Source: Lentisphaerae bacterium GWF2_45_14 (GTDB lineage: Bacteria; Verrucomicrobiota; Lentisphaeria; Victivallales; GWF2-45-14). Taken from it: a stretch of DNA of 45,928 nucleotides. Below are positions 15,133 through 24,297 of the stretch, piece by piece (positions within the stretch are counted from its first letter, which is position 1; each line of letters opens with the position of its first letter). The stretch spans positions 1 through 45,928 of the forward strand of contig MHBG01000118.1 in the NCBI GenBank assembly GCA_001804785.1, written 5' to 3'. A model generated the notes under the pieces. That model did no database searches. It worked only from the letters and a program-made list of their open reading frames with translations, and had not been told where the DNA came from. Position numbers and translations under genes: made by a program.

Positions 15133-17166
15133 ATGCATTTAAGAAAAACATTTTGGGTACCGGTACTGTTCCTGGGCGTCGGAATGGCGTTGAGGCTTAT
15201 CTATCTCAGGGAATATTCATCGTCCCCGCTTTTTTATATGCCGATGGGTCCGGACATACAGGAGTACGACGAGTGGGCCAGGAAGATATTCGCAGGTTCC
15301 ATATTCTGGAAAGATATTCAGATACACAGCCCCTTTTATCCTTTTTTCCTCGCAGGCCTTTTTCGCTTTTTCAGCATCGACTACTTTAGTGTAAGGATGG
15401 CACAGCTCATTATAGGCGTCCTGGCTGCGCTTCCTCTTTATATTTATCTTTCGGAAAAAAGAGATGGAAGCACTCTTAAAAATATGGTTCCCGGTATCTT
15501 TCTCTTTCTCTTTTGCGTATATCCCCCGCTTATTTTTTATCAGGGGGAAATCCTAAGCGAGGCACTCCTTCTTCCCCTGATATGCCTCGGCATATATTTT
15601 ATTTACAGGGCTGAAGAAATGGGAAAAGATGGTGTCAGGAAAATCCTGTTTTATTCTTTTTCGGGGCTCTGCTGCGGACTCGCCGTAATAACTCACCCCG
15701 CATCAATATTCTTTCTAGTCGCGGAAGCCGCATACCTTGCATTCCACGGATCTTCGCTGCCGAAAATAGGCCGCGGAATCAAAAAAAACATAAGGACGCT
15801 TCTTTTTTTCACCTCAGCCGCCTTGCTTCCTATTCTGCCTGTGTCGCTTTACAATTCACTCCTGAGCGGGAGAGTCTCCTTTGTACAGGCAAATGGCGGC
15901 TTTAACTTCTACCTGGGGAATAATTCTGACGCGACGGGATGCTGCTACCTCAGGCCAGGCCCGGAATGGGATGCCGTACATCGTAAAGCCGAAGAGGTTT
16001 CAAAGCGCGAGGAAATCTCGAAGGATGCCTATTTTCTGCGGGAATCCTTCTCGTTTATCAGAGAGCATCCACTTCAGGCGGCAATGAACTTCATCCGAAA
16101 GGGCGTACTTGTCTGGAATTACAGGGAACTCTGTGCAGGGGCCGACATGGATACGTTGCGGTATTCAACAGGCTTCCAGCGGATTGGCCGGTTTTCGTTT
16201 GCCCTGCTCGGAATTGCCGGACTCGCAGGCTTTCTTATAGCGATATCCCGCAAGGAGAGCGCCTTCGAATACAGGCATTTCATCATTCTTGCGGCATCAT
16301 TCTGGTTTGTGCAGACTATTTTTGTTACAAGCGGCCGCTACCGTGCGCCGATGCTTCCTGCGATCTTTGTGCTTGCTTCTTTTTTCATTTCATACGTAAT
16401 CAGCGGGAAAAAGTCCTTTACAAATGTCATTAGAATATTTATTCCCGTCTCACTTGCCGCGCTGGTTGTTCTTTTCCCCTCAAGTCCTTTTGCCAACTCA
16501 AAAAAGGAAAACGCTGAGGCAATGAATATCCTCGCCGAGGCCTCCATGAAAAGAGGCGACTATGACAGTGCTGAAAAATATATCTTTGAATCGCTGCCTT
16601 TTTACTACAACTGGTCACGAACGTTCAACATGCTTGGCAACTGCTACTACGTGCGTAAGCGCTATGAAGAATCGCTTGTGATGTATAACCACGCCCTGAA
16701 ACTCGACCCCGAGGATTATAACGCATTCATGAACATCGGCATTATGTATTCAGAGCTGGGCGACTATAAAAGCGCCATGTCATCATTCAAAACGGCATTC
16801 GACAGGGAAGAAAAGTCCCCCGAGCTTTTCTATAATTATGCGGTAATGCTGATGAGAATGGGGCGCAGGGACGATGCCCTTAAATCATTTGTGATGGCCC
16901 TGAAACTCAATCCCGCACAGAGAATGGCCCTGAACAATATTGGAATAATCAATTTTTCTAACGGGAATCCCGCCAAAGCCGCGGAATATTTCCAAAAAAG
17001 CCTCTCGCTCGACCCTTCAAACGCATCGCTCATGGTGAACCTTGCGCTCGCGCTCTATTCCTCAGGAAAGAAAAATGAGGCCGATAAGTGGAGGGAAAAA
17101 GCTGTCAGACTTGATCCCGAAAATCCGAACGTCAAAAAACTGCAAGGCACTTGTTCCGCGCGATAA
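15133..17166 (+). CDS. GT39/ArnT-like membrane glycosyltransferase with C-terminal TPR repeats
   Basis: The N-terminal two thirds (about residues 1-450) contain roughly ten hydrophobic segments, as in GT-C enzymes that use polyprenyl-phosphate sugars. The first periplasmic loop has acidic residues (MGPDIQEYDEWARKIF), where GT39-type enzymes place their catalytic aspartate. Further signs are FYQGEILSEALLLPLICLG and SGRYRAPMLPA. From about residue 465 to the end lie five or more TPR units (NMLGNCYYVRKRYEESLVMYNHALKLDPEDYNAFMNIG and similar). The product is 677 residues. The TPRs probably bind a protein partner, perhaps the acceptor. No clear Shine-Dalgarno precedes ATG 15133, which lies 91 bases from the divergent HPr gene. 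Confidence 0.82.
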   Translation: MHLRKTFWVPVLFLGVGMALRLIYLREYSSSPLFYMPMGPDIQEYDEWARKIFAGSIFWKDIQIHSPFYPFFLAGLFRFFSIDYFSVRMAQLIIGVLAALPLYIYLSEKRDGSTLKNMVPGIFLFLFCVYPPLIFYQGEILSEALLLPLICLGIYFIYRAEEMGKDGVRKILFYSFSGLCCGLAVITHPASIFFLVAEAAYLAFHGSSLPKIGRGIKKNIRTLLFFTSAALLPILPVSLYNSLLSGRVSFVQANGGFNFYLGNNSDATGCCYLRPGPEWDAVHRKAEEVSKREEISKDAYFLRESFSFIREHPLQAAMNFIRKGVLVWNYRELCAGADMDTLRYSTGFQRIGRFSFALLGIAGLAGFLIAISRKESAFEYRHFIILAASFWFVQTIFVTSGRYRAPMLPAIFVLASFFISYVISGKKSFTNVIRIFIPVSLAALVVLFPSSPFANSKKENAEAMNILAEASMKRGDYDSAEKYIFESLPFYYNWSRTFNMLGNCYYVRKRYEESLVMYNHALKLDPEDYNAFMNIGIMYSELGDYKSAMSSFKTAFDREEKSPELFYNYAVMLMRMGRRDDALKSFVMALKLNPAQRMALNNIGIINFSNGNPAKAAEYFQKSLSLDPSNASLMVNLALALYSSGKKNEADKWREKAVRLDPENPNVKKLQGTCSAR

Positions 17167-17191
17167 AGGCCTTGTTCAGGCGAATCGCGGG

Positions 17192-17581
17192 TCAGGGCTT
17201 GGAGTCTTCATCGAGATTGCACAACTCGGTGATCATTTCCTGGAGAGCGGGAAGCAGAAATGGTTTATAGAGGACTTTTACCTTGTATTTTAAACCCATC
17301 TGCCCAATCTTGTCGTGATAACCGCTGCAGACGATTACCGGGACTTCCGGGTTTATCTTCCTGATTTCTTCGTAAACTTTGTTCCCTTCAATATCCGGAA
17401 GCACCATGTCAAGAATAATTATATCAATATCACTGTGGGCTTTGACTATCTCAATCCCATCTTTACCTGTCATGCTGCCGATAAAGGCAGCACCGTAGTG
17501 GGATATCCATCTTTTATGGAAATTAAACACGTCTTCCGTATCCTCAATTACGAGAATTTTTAGATTTTTAAAATCTTTCAT
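17192..17581 (-). CDS. Stand-alone response regulator receiver domain (CheY-like)
   Basis: The whole 129-residue protein is one receiver domain. Acidic pocket residues Glu13/Asp14 (VIEDTED), phospho-acceptor Asp58 (IIILDMVLPDIEG), Ser86 (VIVCSGYHD) and Lys106 (VLYKPF) are all present, so it should be phosphorylatable. It has no output domain and no adjacent kinase; the nearest is the hybrid kinase 7 kb away. It may relay phosphate or bind a target as CheY or Spo0F do. It converges on the GT39-like gene with 25 bases between stop codons. Confidence 0.92.
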   Translation of the reverse strand: MKDFKNLKILVIEDTEDVFNFHKRWISHYGAAFIGSMTGKDGIEIVKAHSDIDIIILDMVLPDIEGNKVYEEIRKINPEVPVIVCSGYHDKIGQMGLKYKVKVLYKPFLLPALQEMITELCNLDEDSKP

Positions 17582-17738
17582 TGAGAATCCAAGCCCCCTT
17601 GTTGGTCTTTGTTAGTAAAGAATATATTTATCCTTGCCATAATCATCAAGCGGCCTCTGTGATTTTTTTTATTGAATTCCAAGTTTCTAGGCGGAACACA
17701 GATTTTTAATTATTTTTTAATAAAGATTATCAAATTTC

Positions 17739-17766
17739 TTGACACTTTTTGCTCCCATGATATCTT
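17739..17766 (+). promoter_or_regulatory. Probable promoter of the small lytic transglycosylase gene
   Basis: TTGACA (17739-17744), a 16-base spacer and TATCTT (17761-17766) lie about 40 bases before the start. The -35 box is perfect and the -10 box matches at four of six positions. Confidence 0.5.
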
Positions 17767-17805
17767 TAATTCCGTTTGCCTTTAACAGAAAAGGGGGAAA
17801 TGAAG

Positions 17806-18375
17806 ATGTTTAAGACAAGAAATGAGAGAACGACGAACTTGTTAAAAACACTGTCAGCGATGGTATTTCTGGCGGTAATTTTCTTCGGCATAGCCGCCGA
17901 AGGAACAGATAAATTTGACATTATGATTGGGAAAAGTTCCGAGAGCAACGACATAGACCCTATGCTAGTGAAAGCTGTTATAAGCAAGGAAAGTAATTTT
18001 AATCCTGACGCTCGCGGCAAATCCGGCGAGATTGGACTTATGCAGGTCAGAATCTGCGCGGCGGCCGACTGGGCAAAGGCACTTGATAAGAATGTCCCGT
18101 CAGAAGAAGAGCTTTCCATTCCTGAAATCAATATAGAAATAGGTTCGTGGTATCTCGCACGCGCCATCAAATCATGGAGCGATTACAAACACTCCGTGGT
18201 CCTCGCGCTTTGCGAATACAATGCCGGGCGCAGGCGTGCCCTGGAATGGATGCCATGCCGTAAAAGCGGACAGGTCTCGATAACCATCGAATCGACTAGG
18301 GCCTATGTGCGCGACGTTATATCGCGCTATAGCGAATTCGCAAGTGAGGGTACCGCTCTGGTTTACTCCCGCTGA
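17806..18375 (+). CDS. Secreted small lytic transglycosylase (SLT domain)
   Basis: A basic start and hydrophobic segment (LLKTLSAMVFLAVIFFGIAAEG) form a signal peptide or anchor. The SLT domain follows: IDPMLVKAVISKESNFNPDARGKSGEIGLMQV, with the catalytic glutamate in SKESNF, then ALCEYNAGRRRA. It should cleave peptidoglycan between MurNAc and GlcNAc, forming the anhydro product. The GLMQV...A segment differs from the more common GLMQLMP by RICA. ATG 17806 is preferred to 17800 because GGGGG (17793-17797) is eight bases before it and only two before the other. Product length 189. It converges on the aldolase-like gene with 14 bases between. Confidence 0.88.
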   Translation: MFKTRNERTTNLLKTLSAMVFLAVIFFGIAAEGTDKFDIMIGKSSESNDIDPMLVKAVISKESNFNPDARGKSGEIGLMQVRICAAADWAKALDKNVPSEEELSIPEINIEIGSWYLARAIKSWSDYKHSVVLALCEYNAGRRRALEWMPCRKSGQVSITIESTRAYVRDVISRYSEFASEGTALVYSR

Positions 18376-18389
18376 TTATAGCGGAGGGC

Positions 18390-19025
18390 TTAGCCCTGCT
18401 CGGCGATGAATCTGGCCTTTTTGGCTGACTCGCTTATTTTTGTCCAGTCTTTGGCACGTATTGTCGCTTCATCGACAATCCATTCAGCGCCAACGGCGAC
18501 AACCTGAGGGATTTTCAGATAAGCGGTTATTTTGTCTTCAGGGATACTTCCCTTTGCGTAGATTTCGAGAGGAAGGTGTTCGAACGGTTCGATTATCGCC
18601 TTCAACATTTCTATACCGCCGGACTGTTCCGCCGGGAAAAATTGGAAGTCTATCGAACCATTTAAGATAATCATTTCAATGTCAGTGGGAGTGCAGACTC
18701 CGGGAGCATAAATGATATTGCGTCTGGACGCTTCCCTGATGGTATCGGGATTTACGCCGGGCGACATCGCGAATTTGGCCTTGGCGTCGACTACTCTCAG
18801 GAGCTGGTCTTTGCTGAGGATTCCACCAGCGCCTATCCAGAAGTCGGGAAATTTTTCGGAAATGGCCCTTATCGCCTTGCTGTCCGAATACCTTCTGAAG
18901 GAAAGTTCCATGACGGGCAGTCCGCCCGCGGAAAGGGCTTCGGCTATATGAAGCGCGTCCTCTACGTCAAGGTCCTTAACTTTGACCAGAGGAACTACCT
19001 TGAATTTGCATAAGGCGGAAAACAT
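18390..19025 (-). CDS. KDPG/KHG aldolase (Eda) homologue lacking the Schiff-base lysine
   Basis: The 211-residue protein aligns along its whole length with the KDPG aldolase family. It keeps Glu40 and Arg44 (VMELSFRR, equal to E. coli Glu45 and Arg49), GAGGIL, FAMSPGVNPD, APGVCTPTD and FFPAEQSGG. The lysine that forms the Schiff base with pyruvate (Lys133 in FKFFPAE of E. coli Eda) is Gln128 here, codon CAA. The Thr of GAGT is Gly68, and the phosphate-binding PTGG is replaced by AKGS (157-160). The frame is intact with no sign of decay. It may have shifted activity, may use another lysine (Lys158 is a candidate), or may act by binding only. It is divergent from purD. Confidence 0.8.
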   Translation of the reverse strand: MFSALCKFKVVPLVKVKDLDVEDALHIAEALSAGGLPVMELSFRRYSDSKAIRAISEKFPDFWIGAGGILSKDQLLRVVDAKAKFAMSPGVNPDTIREASRRNIIYAPGVCTPTDIEMIILNGSIDFQFFPAEQSGGIEMLKAIIEPFEHLPLEIYAKGSIPEDKITAYLKIPQVVAVGAEWIVDEATIRAKDWTKISESAKKARFIAEQG

Positions 19026-19084
19026 ATCTATTGTACCTTTCCTTGTTTTTTAACAGCGTTGCAATATACAGGAGAATTAATATA

Positions 19085-20368
19085 ATGAAAGTATTAGTAG
19101 TAGGAAACGGCGGAAGAGAGCACGCCATATGTTGGAAACTTAAACAAAGCCCGCTTGTTGAAAAAGTTTACTGCGCGCCCGGCAACGCCGGAATATCAGC
19201 AGTCGCGGAACTTGTGAATATTCAGGTTTCCGACCTGGGGGCCCTCGCCGATTTCGCCGAAAAAAATAAGATAGAACTCACTGTAGCCGGGCCGGAAGCC
19301 CCTCTTTGCGATGGAATTGTGGATGTCTTCAGGAAAAGAAACCTGAGAATATTCGGGCCCGCCAAAGCAGCCGCGGAGCTTGAAGGAAGCAAGGAGTTCG
19401 CAAAATCTTTTATGCAAAAATATTCCATTCCGACCGCGGACGCGGAGTCCTTTACCGAGCAAAATCCCGCTCTTGACTATATAAGGAGGCAGTTTGGCTC
19501 AGGCGCAAAAGGAATAGTAGTCAAGGCCGATGGACTCGCCGCGGGAAAAGGCGTTACTGTCGCGCTCAAAGAAGAAGAAGCTCTTCAGGCCGTGAGAGAA
19601 TGCTTCAGCGGCGCCTTCGGCAGTGCCGGAGCAAAAGTTCTTATCGAAGAATGCCTCTTCGGAGAAGAAGCTTCGATACTCGCCCTGACCGATGGGGAAA
19701 CAATCATTCCTCTGGCATCGTCTCAGGATCATAAACGCCTGATGGACAATGACGAAGGCCCCAATACTGGCGGCATGGGCGCCTACTCGCCGGCCCCTGT
19801 CGTTACGGAATCGCTGATGGCGGAAATTAAAAGGTCGGTACTCGATAACTTCCTGCGCGGCATAAAAGAGGAAAAACTTTGCTTCAGAGGCGTGATATAC
19901 GCCGGAATCATGGTCACGGAAAAAGGACCGAAAGTCCTTGAGTTCAACGTCCGCTTCGGCGACCCCGAAACTCAGGCCGTTCTCATGAGACTCAAAAGCG
20001 ACCTTGCCGACGTTATGGTCAAAACCTCAGACGCCATGCTCGATAAAGTCAATCTTGAGTGGTACGACGACCCAGCTATCTGCGTTGTAATGGCGTCCGG
20101 CGGCTACCCCGCAAATTATGAAAAAGGCTTTGAGATAAAAGGGCTTGCCGATGCCGAATCCACCGGCGCCGTCGTCTTCCACGCCGGTACCTCTCTTAAA
20201 GATGGTAAAATTGTCAATACCGGAGGCCGTGTCCTAGGTGTTACCGCGAAAGGCAAGGATATCTCCGAAGCCATAAAAAATGCCTACCGCGCCGTAGAAA
20301 AAATCTCTTGGAAAAAAACCTTCTATCGCAAAGACATTGCCTTCCGGGCCTTCGAAAGATTGAAATAA
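19085..20368 (+). CDS. purD: Phosphoribosylamine-glycine ligase (GAR synthetase)
   Basis: PurD joins glycine to 5-phosphoribosylamine with ATP, the second step of purine synthesis. The 427-residue protein matches the family length and has the N-terminal MKVLVVGNGGREHAICWKL, GPEAPLCDGIVD, the ATP-grasp region VVKADGLAAGKGV, DHKRLMDNDEGPNTGGMGAYSPAP, and ligand residues in EFNVRFGDPETQ. ATG 19085 is chosen because it opens the canonical N-terminus with AGGAG 10 bases upstream; the longer frame from 19031 adds an unrelated tail. It lies 200 bases before eno. Confidence 0.97.
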   Translation: MKVLVVGNGGREHAICWKLKQSPLVEKVYCAPGNAGISAVAELVNIQVSDLGALADFAEKNKIELTVAGPEAPLCDGIVDVFRKRNLRIFGPAKAAAELEGSKEFAKSFMQKYSIPTADAESFTEQNPALDYIRRQFGSGAKGIVVKADGLAAGKGVTVALKEEEALQAVRECFSGAFGSAGAKVLIEECLFGEEASILALTDGETIIPLASSQDHKRLMDNDEGPNTGGMGAYSPAPVVTESLMAEIKRSVLDNFLRGIKEEKLCFRGVIYAGIMVTEKGPKVLEFNVRFGDPETQAVLMRLKSDLADVMVKTSDAMLDKVNLEWYDDPAICVVMASGGYPANYEKGFEIKGLADAESTGAVVFHAGTSLKDGKIVNTGGRVLGVTAKGKDISEAIKNAYRAVEKISWKKTFYRKDIAFRAFERLK

Positions 20369-21851
<1,483 letters not shown>

Positions 21852-21872
21852 TCAGCCATTCGGAAGATGTTA

Positions 21873-21907
21873 AAAGCGGGAACAGTTTTGTTCCCGCTTT
21901 TTTTTTA
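21873..21907 (+). terminator. Rho-independent terminator after eno
   Basis: AAGCGGGAACA and TGTTCCCGCTT form an 11-bp stem with a short loop, followed by a run of T. It lies about 20 bases after the eno stop and just before the convergent alcohol dehydrogenase gene. Confidence 0.93.
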
Positions 21908-21912
21908 AGAGC

Positions 21913-23118
21913 TTAAACTGTTCCGTTATAGGCATTTGATAGGATCATTCCAAGTACTTCGCCGCTTTTTTCAAGCGGCACCGGACGCGGCGCAAGTTCA
22001 AGCTTCATCTTGTTTTCTCCTGCCGTGCGTGCGGTAAGCTTGAGAAGTTCGAGGTCAATTGCAGGATAGTCCCTCAGTGCCGTAGGGACAGAAATATCCT
22101 TCAAAAAATGAATATAGGAATGCAGTATGTCCTCCGCGGTGTTTGACGGGCCGGGAAAAATTCCTCTAAGTTTCATCGTGCGTTGCCTGACTTTTTCTTC
22201 GGCAAGGTAATAGCTCCAGGCGTAGGGAAGAAGAACTGCGACGGCGATACCGTGCGCAATCCTGCCAAACCATGAAAAACTGCAAAGATGCGGAAGGCCG
22301 GTCGACTTATATCGTATAACCATTCCGCCGAGACAGGCCGCAGCGGCAAGACCCTCGCGCGCAATAAGATTAGAAGGATTTTTCATTGCGCGCGGCAAAT
22401 TTTCAGTAACTAGTTTTATGCCAGTTACGGCCCATTCGTTGGCCATCGGATGATTGGAGTCCTGGGTTATGTTAAGGAAGCCTTCCAGGCAGTGCGCGAG
22501 CGCGTCAAGCGCGGTCGCCTTTGTGACCGCGGAAGGCATTGACATTGTGAATTCAGGGATAAGAAACGACGCCGCCGGAATTATCTCTTTTTCGACTATG
22601 AGTTTTTTTACGGCGGCTTTTTTATCAACGATGTTCGAGTAGGGCGTCGCTTCAGAGCCAGTACCGGACGTAATCGGGAAACAGAATACCTTTTTCAAGT
22701 GTTTCTCAGGAAAGCGTGTGGAAAATTTATTCATCCCAAAATATCCGTCGATAGTCCCGCCCGCCTGATAGAGCAGATAGGCCGCTTTCGCGGCATCCAT
22801 TATGCTCCCGCCGCCGATGGCGGCGACAGCATCAGGGTTTTCGTTTTTGAGGAAATCCAGCATCCTGTAAACGGTTTCAATGCATGGCTCTTCCTCAATT
22901 TCCGAGAATCTGGAGCTTTCGACATTGAAGGAGGAAACGGCGCTGAGTATTTTCGTAAGAGCTCCGCTTTTATCGGCGGAATTCCTGCCGGTAAAAAATG
23001 CTATTTTCTTAGTGCCTGAAGACTGAAGGAGTGCGGAGAACTCGATTAACGCGGCATCCCCGCATGAAAAAACTGTATCAGGATATGAATCAAGGAGGTC
23101 AAGAATATCGATATTCAT
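21913..23118 (-). CDS. Iron-containing alcohol dehydrogenase
   Basis: This 401-residue protein belongs to the group III (iron) alcohol dehydrogenases, NAD(P)-dependent oxidoreductases for alcohols and aldehydes. The nucleotide-binding GGGSIMDAAKA and FPITSGTGSEAT motifs are clear. The metal ligands appear intact: Asp and His in TALDALAHCLEGF, His in GLPHLCSF and His in RIAHGIAVAVLLP. AAGGAT precedes the ATG by six bases and lies within the end of tatD; the two genes are separated by two bases and are surely one operon. The substrate cannot be read from sequence. Confidence 0.92.
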   Translation of the reverse strand: MNIDILDLLDSYPDTVFSCGDAALIEFSALLQSSGTKKIAFFTGRNSADKSGALTKILSAVSSFNVESSRFSEIEEEPCIETVYRMLDFLKNENPDAVAAIGGGSIMDAAKAAYLLYQAGGTIDGYFGMNKFSTRFPEKHLKKVFCFPITSGTGSEATPYSNIVDKKAAVKKLIVEKEIIPAASFLIPEFTMSMPSAVTKATALDALAHCLEGFLNITQDSNHPMANEWAVTGIKLVTENLPRAMKNPSNLIAREGLAAAACLGGMVIRYKSTGLPHLCSFSWFGRIAHGIAVAVLLPYAWSYYLAEEKVRQRTMKLRGIFPGPSNTAEDILHSYIHFLKDISVPTALRDYPAIDLELLKLTARTAGENKMKLELAPRPVPLEKSGEVLGMILSNAYNGTV

Positions 23119-23120
23119 TT

Positions 23121-23909
23121 TTATCCTTTTTTTATTGACGAGAAAAATTTGAACGCGTTGGCGGTGGTTATCGATGAAATTTCATCAAGAGAAAGATTCT
23201 TTTCTTCGGCTGTTTTTTTTGCAGTCTCAACAAGATACGCCGAATGATTTTCCTTGCCTCTGTACGGTATCGGAGCAAGGTATGGTGTATCCGTTTCGAG
23301 AAGAAGCCGTTCCATAGGAATAACTTTGAGGGTCTCGCGGATATTGACAGCTTTCGGAAAGGTAACTATTCCAGTTATTCCTAAGAAAGCGCCAAGCTCC
23401 AGAAACTTTTCTGCCCAGGCAGTATCTCCGGCAAAGCAGTGGACGACAAAGCGTCCGCCGCCGGAACTGAAATCCTTGAGGATGTCGAAAGAATCGGAAT
23501 ATGCGTCATAGCTATCGTCCTTATCGCGGCAGTGGACTATGGCAGGTCGTTTCCAGTCGAGAGCGGTTTTCAAGAATTCCCCGAAGACCTTCCGCTGAAT
23601 CTTCCTCTCTGAGTGTTCATAGAAGTAATCGAGGCCTATCTCGCCGATGGCTGCGAGTTTTTGATGCTTCCTGAATTCTTCGAACGCGCTGGCGGGATTA
23701 TTGCCGGCTTTCTCAGCTTCGTGCGGATGGATGCCGCAGGAAAACCACGAATTTTCAATTTCTTCCGCGAACTGCATCGATCTTCGGCTTTCTTCCAATG
23801 TGCTTCCGGCCGCGAGGAGGTACTTGACGCCGAATCCGGCGGCTCTGTCATAATACTCGGAAGGCTTAACCGCACCGTAATAATGGAAATGGGTATCAAA
23901 AAGCGCCAT
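23121..23909 (-). CDS. tatD: TatD-family metal-dependent DNase/hydrolase
   Basis: The 262-residue TIM-barrel hydrolase keeps the TatD metal-site residues: HxH in FDTHFHYYG, Glu in AAIGEIGLDYF, His in PAIVHCRDK, His in FVVHCFAGD and Asp in LLLETDTPYLAPIP. Family members act as 3'-5' exonucleases or other phosphoesterases. The GEIGLDY and LLLETD signatures make the family assignment firm; the cellular substrate is not known. AGAGGA lies 10 bases before the ATG. It is the first gene of a two-gene operon with the iron alcohol dehydrogenase and diverges from the ABM monooxygenase gene. Confidence 0.93.
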   Translation of the reverse strand: MALFDTHFHYYGAVKPSEYYDRAAGFGVKYLLAAGSTLEESRRSMQFAEEIENSWFSCGIHPHEAEKAGNNPASAFEEFRKHQKLAAIGEIGLDYFYEHSERKIQRKVFGEFLKTALDWKRPAIVHCRDKDDSYDAYSDSFDILKDFSSGGGRFVVHCFAGDTAWAEKFLELGAFLGITGIVTFPKAVNIRETLKVIPMERLLLETDTPYLAPIPYRGKENHSAYLVETAKKTAEEKNLSLDEISSITTANAFKFFSSIKKG

Positions 23910-23985
23910 ATCTAAAAATCCTCTTCAATTTTTAAAAGTAGGGAGTATAATACACTATGCCCTGGAAAAACACAAAGGAAACAGA

Positions 23986-24285
23986 ATGAAAGAGCAAATT
24001 ACAATCGTTGTTCCGATCAAAGCTAAAGATGAAACTCGCGATGAAGTGCGGACCCGCTTGATGGAAATGGTGCGTCTGACAAGGAAAGAAGCTGGAAATA
24101 TAAACTACACGCTGCATGAAGAAATCGGCAATCCCGGTTCATTCGTCATTTACGAAAACTGGAAAGATCAGGCTGCACTTGATATCCACATGAATCAGGA
24201 TTACTTGAAGAAGCTTCTCGCCGACGCGTCGGAACTTTTCAAAGAGGAAATCCGCGGGACGCTCTGCCGGGTGATTTGCGAATAG
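23986..24285 (+). CDS. Antibiotic biosynthesis monooxygenase (ABM) domain protein, YgiN-like
   Basis: The 99-residue protein is a single ABM domain: an N-terminal ITIVVPIKAKDETRDEVRTRL strand-helix, EAGNINYTLHEEIGNPGSFVIYENWKDQAALDIHMN and a last helix. This matches YgiN-type quinol monooxygenases and related dimeric alpha-beta barrel proteins. They often oxidise quinones without cofactors, but function varies. AAAGGA lies seven bases before the ATG. It converges on the hybrid kinase gene with 12 bases between, so it seems to be a single-gene unit. Confidence 0.88.
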   Translation: MKEQITIVVPIKAKDETRDEVRTRLMEMVRLTRKEAGNINYTLHEEIGNPGSFVIYENWKDQAALDIHMNQDYLKKLLADASELFKEEIRGTLCRVICE

Positions 24286-24297
24286 GCCTTTTGGAAA

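Noticed and set aside
15133..15160. Strong divergent promoter pair between the HPr and GT39-like genes
   Set aside because: The 91-base gap is AT-rich, but I found no -35/-10 pair good enough to call on either strand.
18390..19025. Treating the aldolase homologue as a pseudogene
   Set aside because: The frame is intact, full length and conserved outside the active site; several linked active-site changes suggest new function instead of decay.
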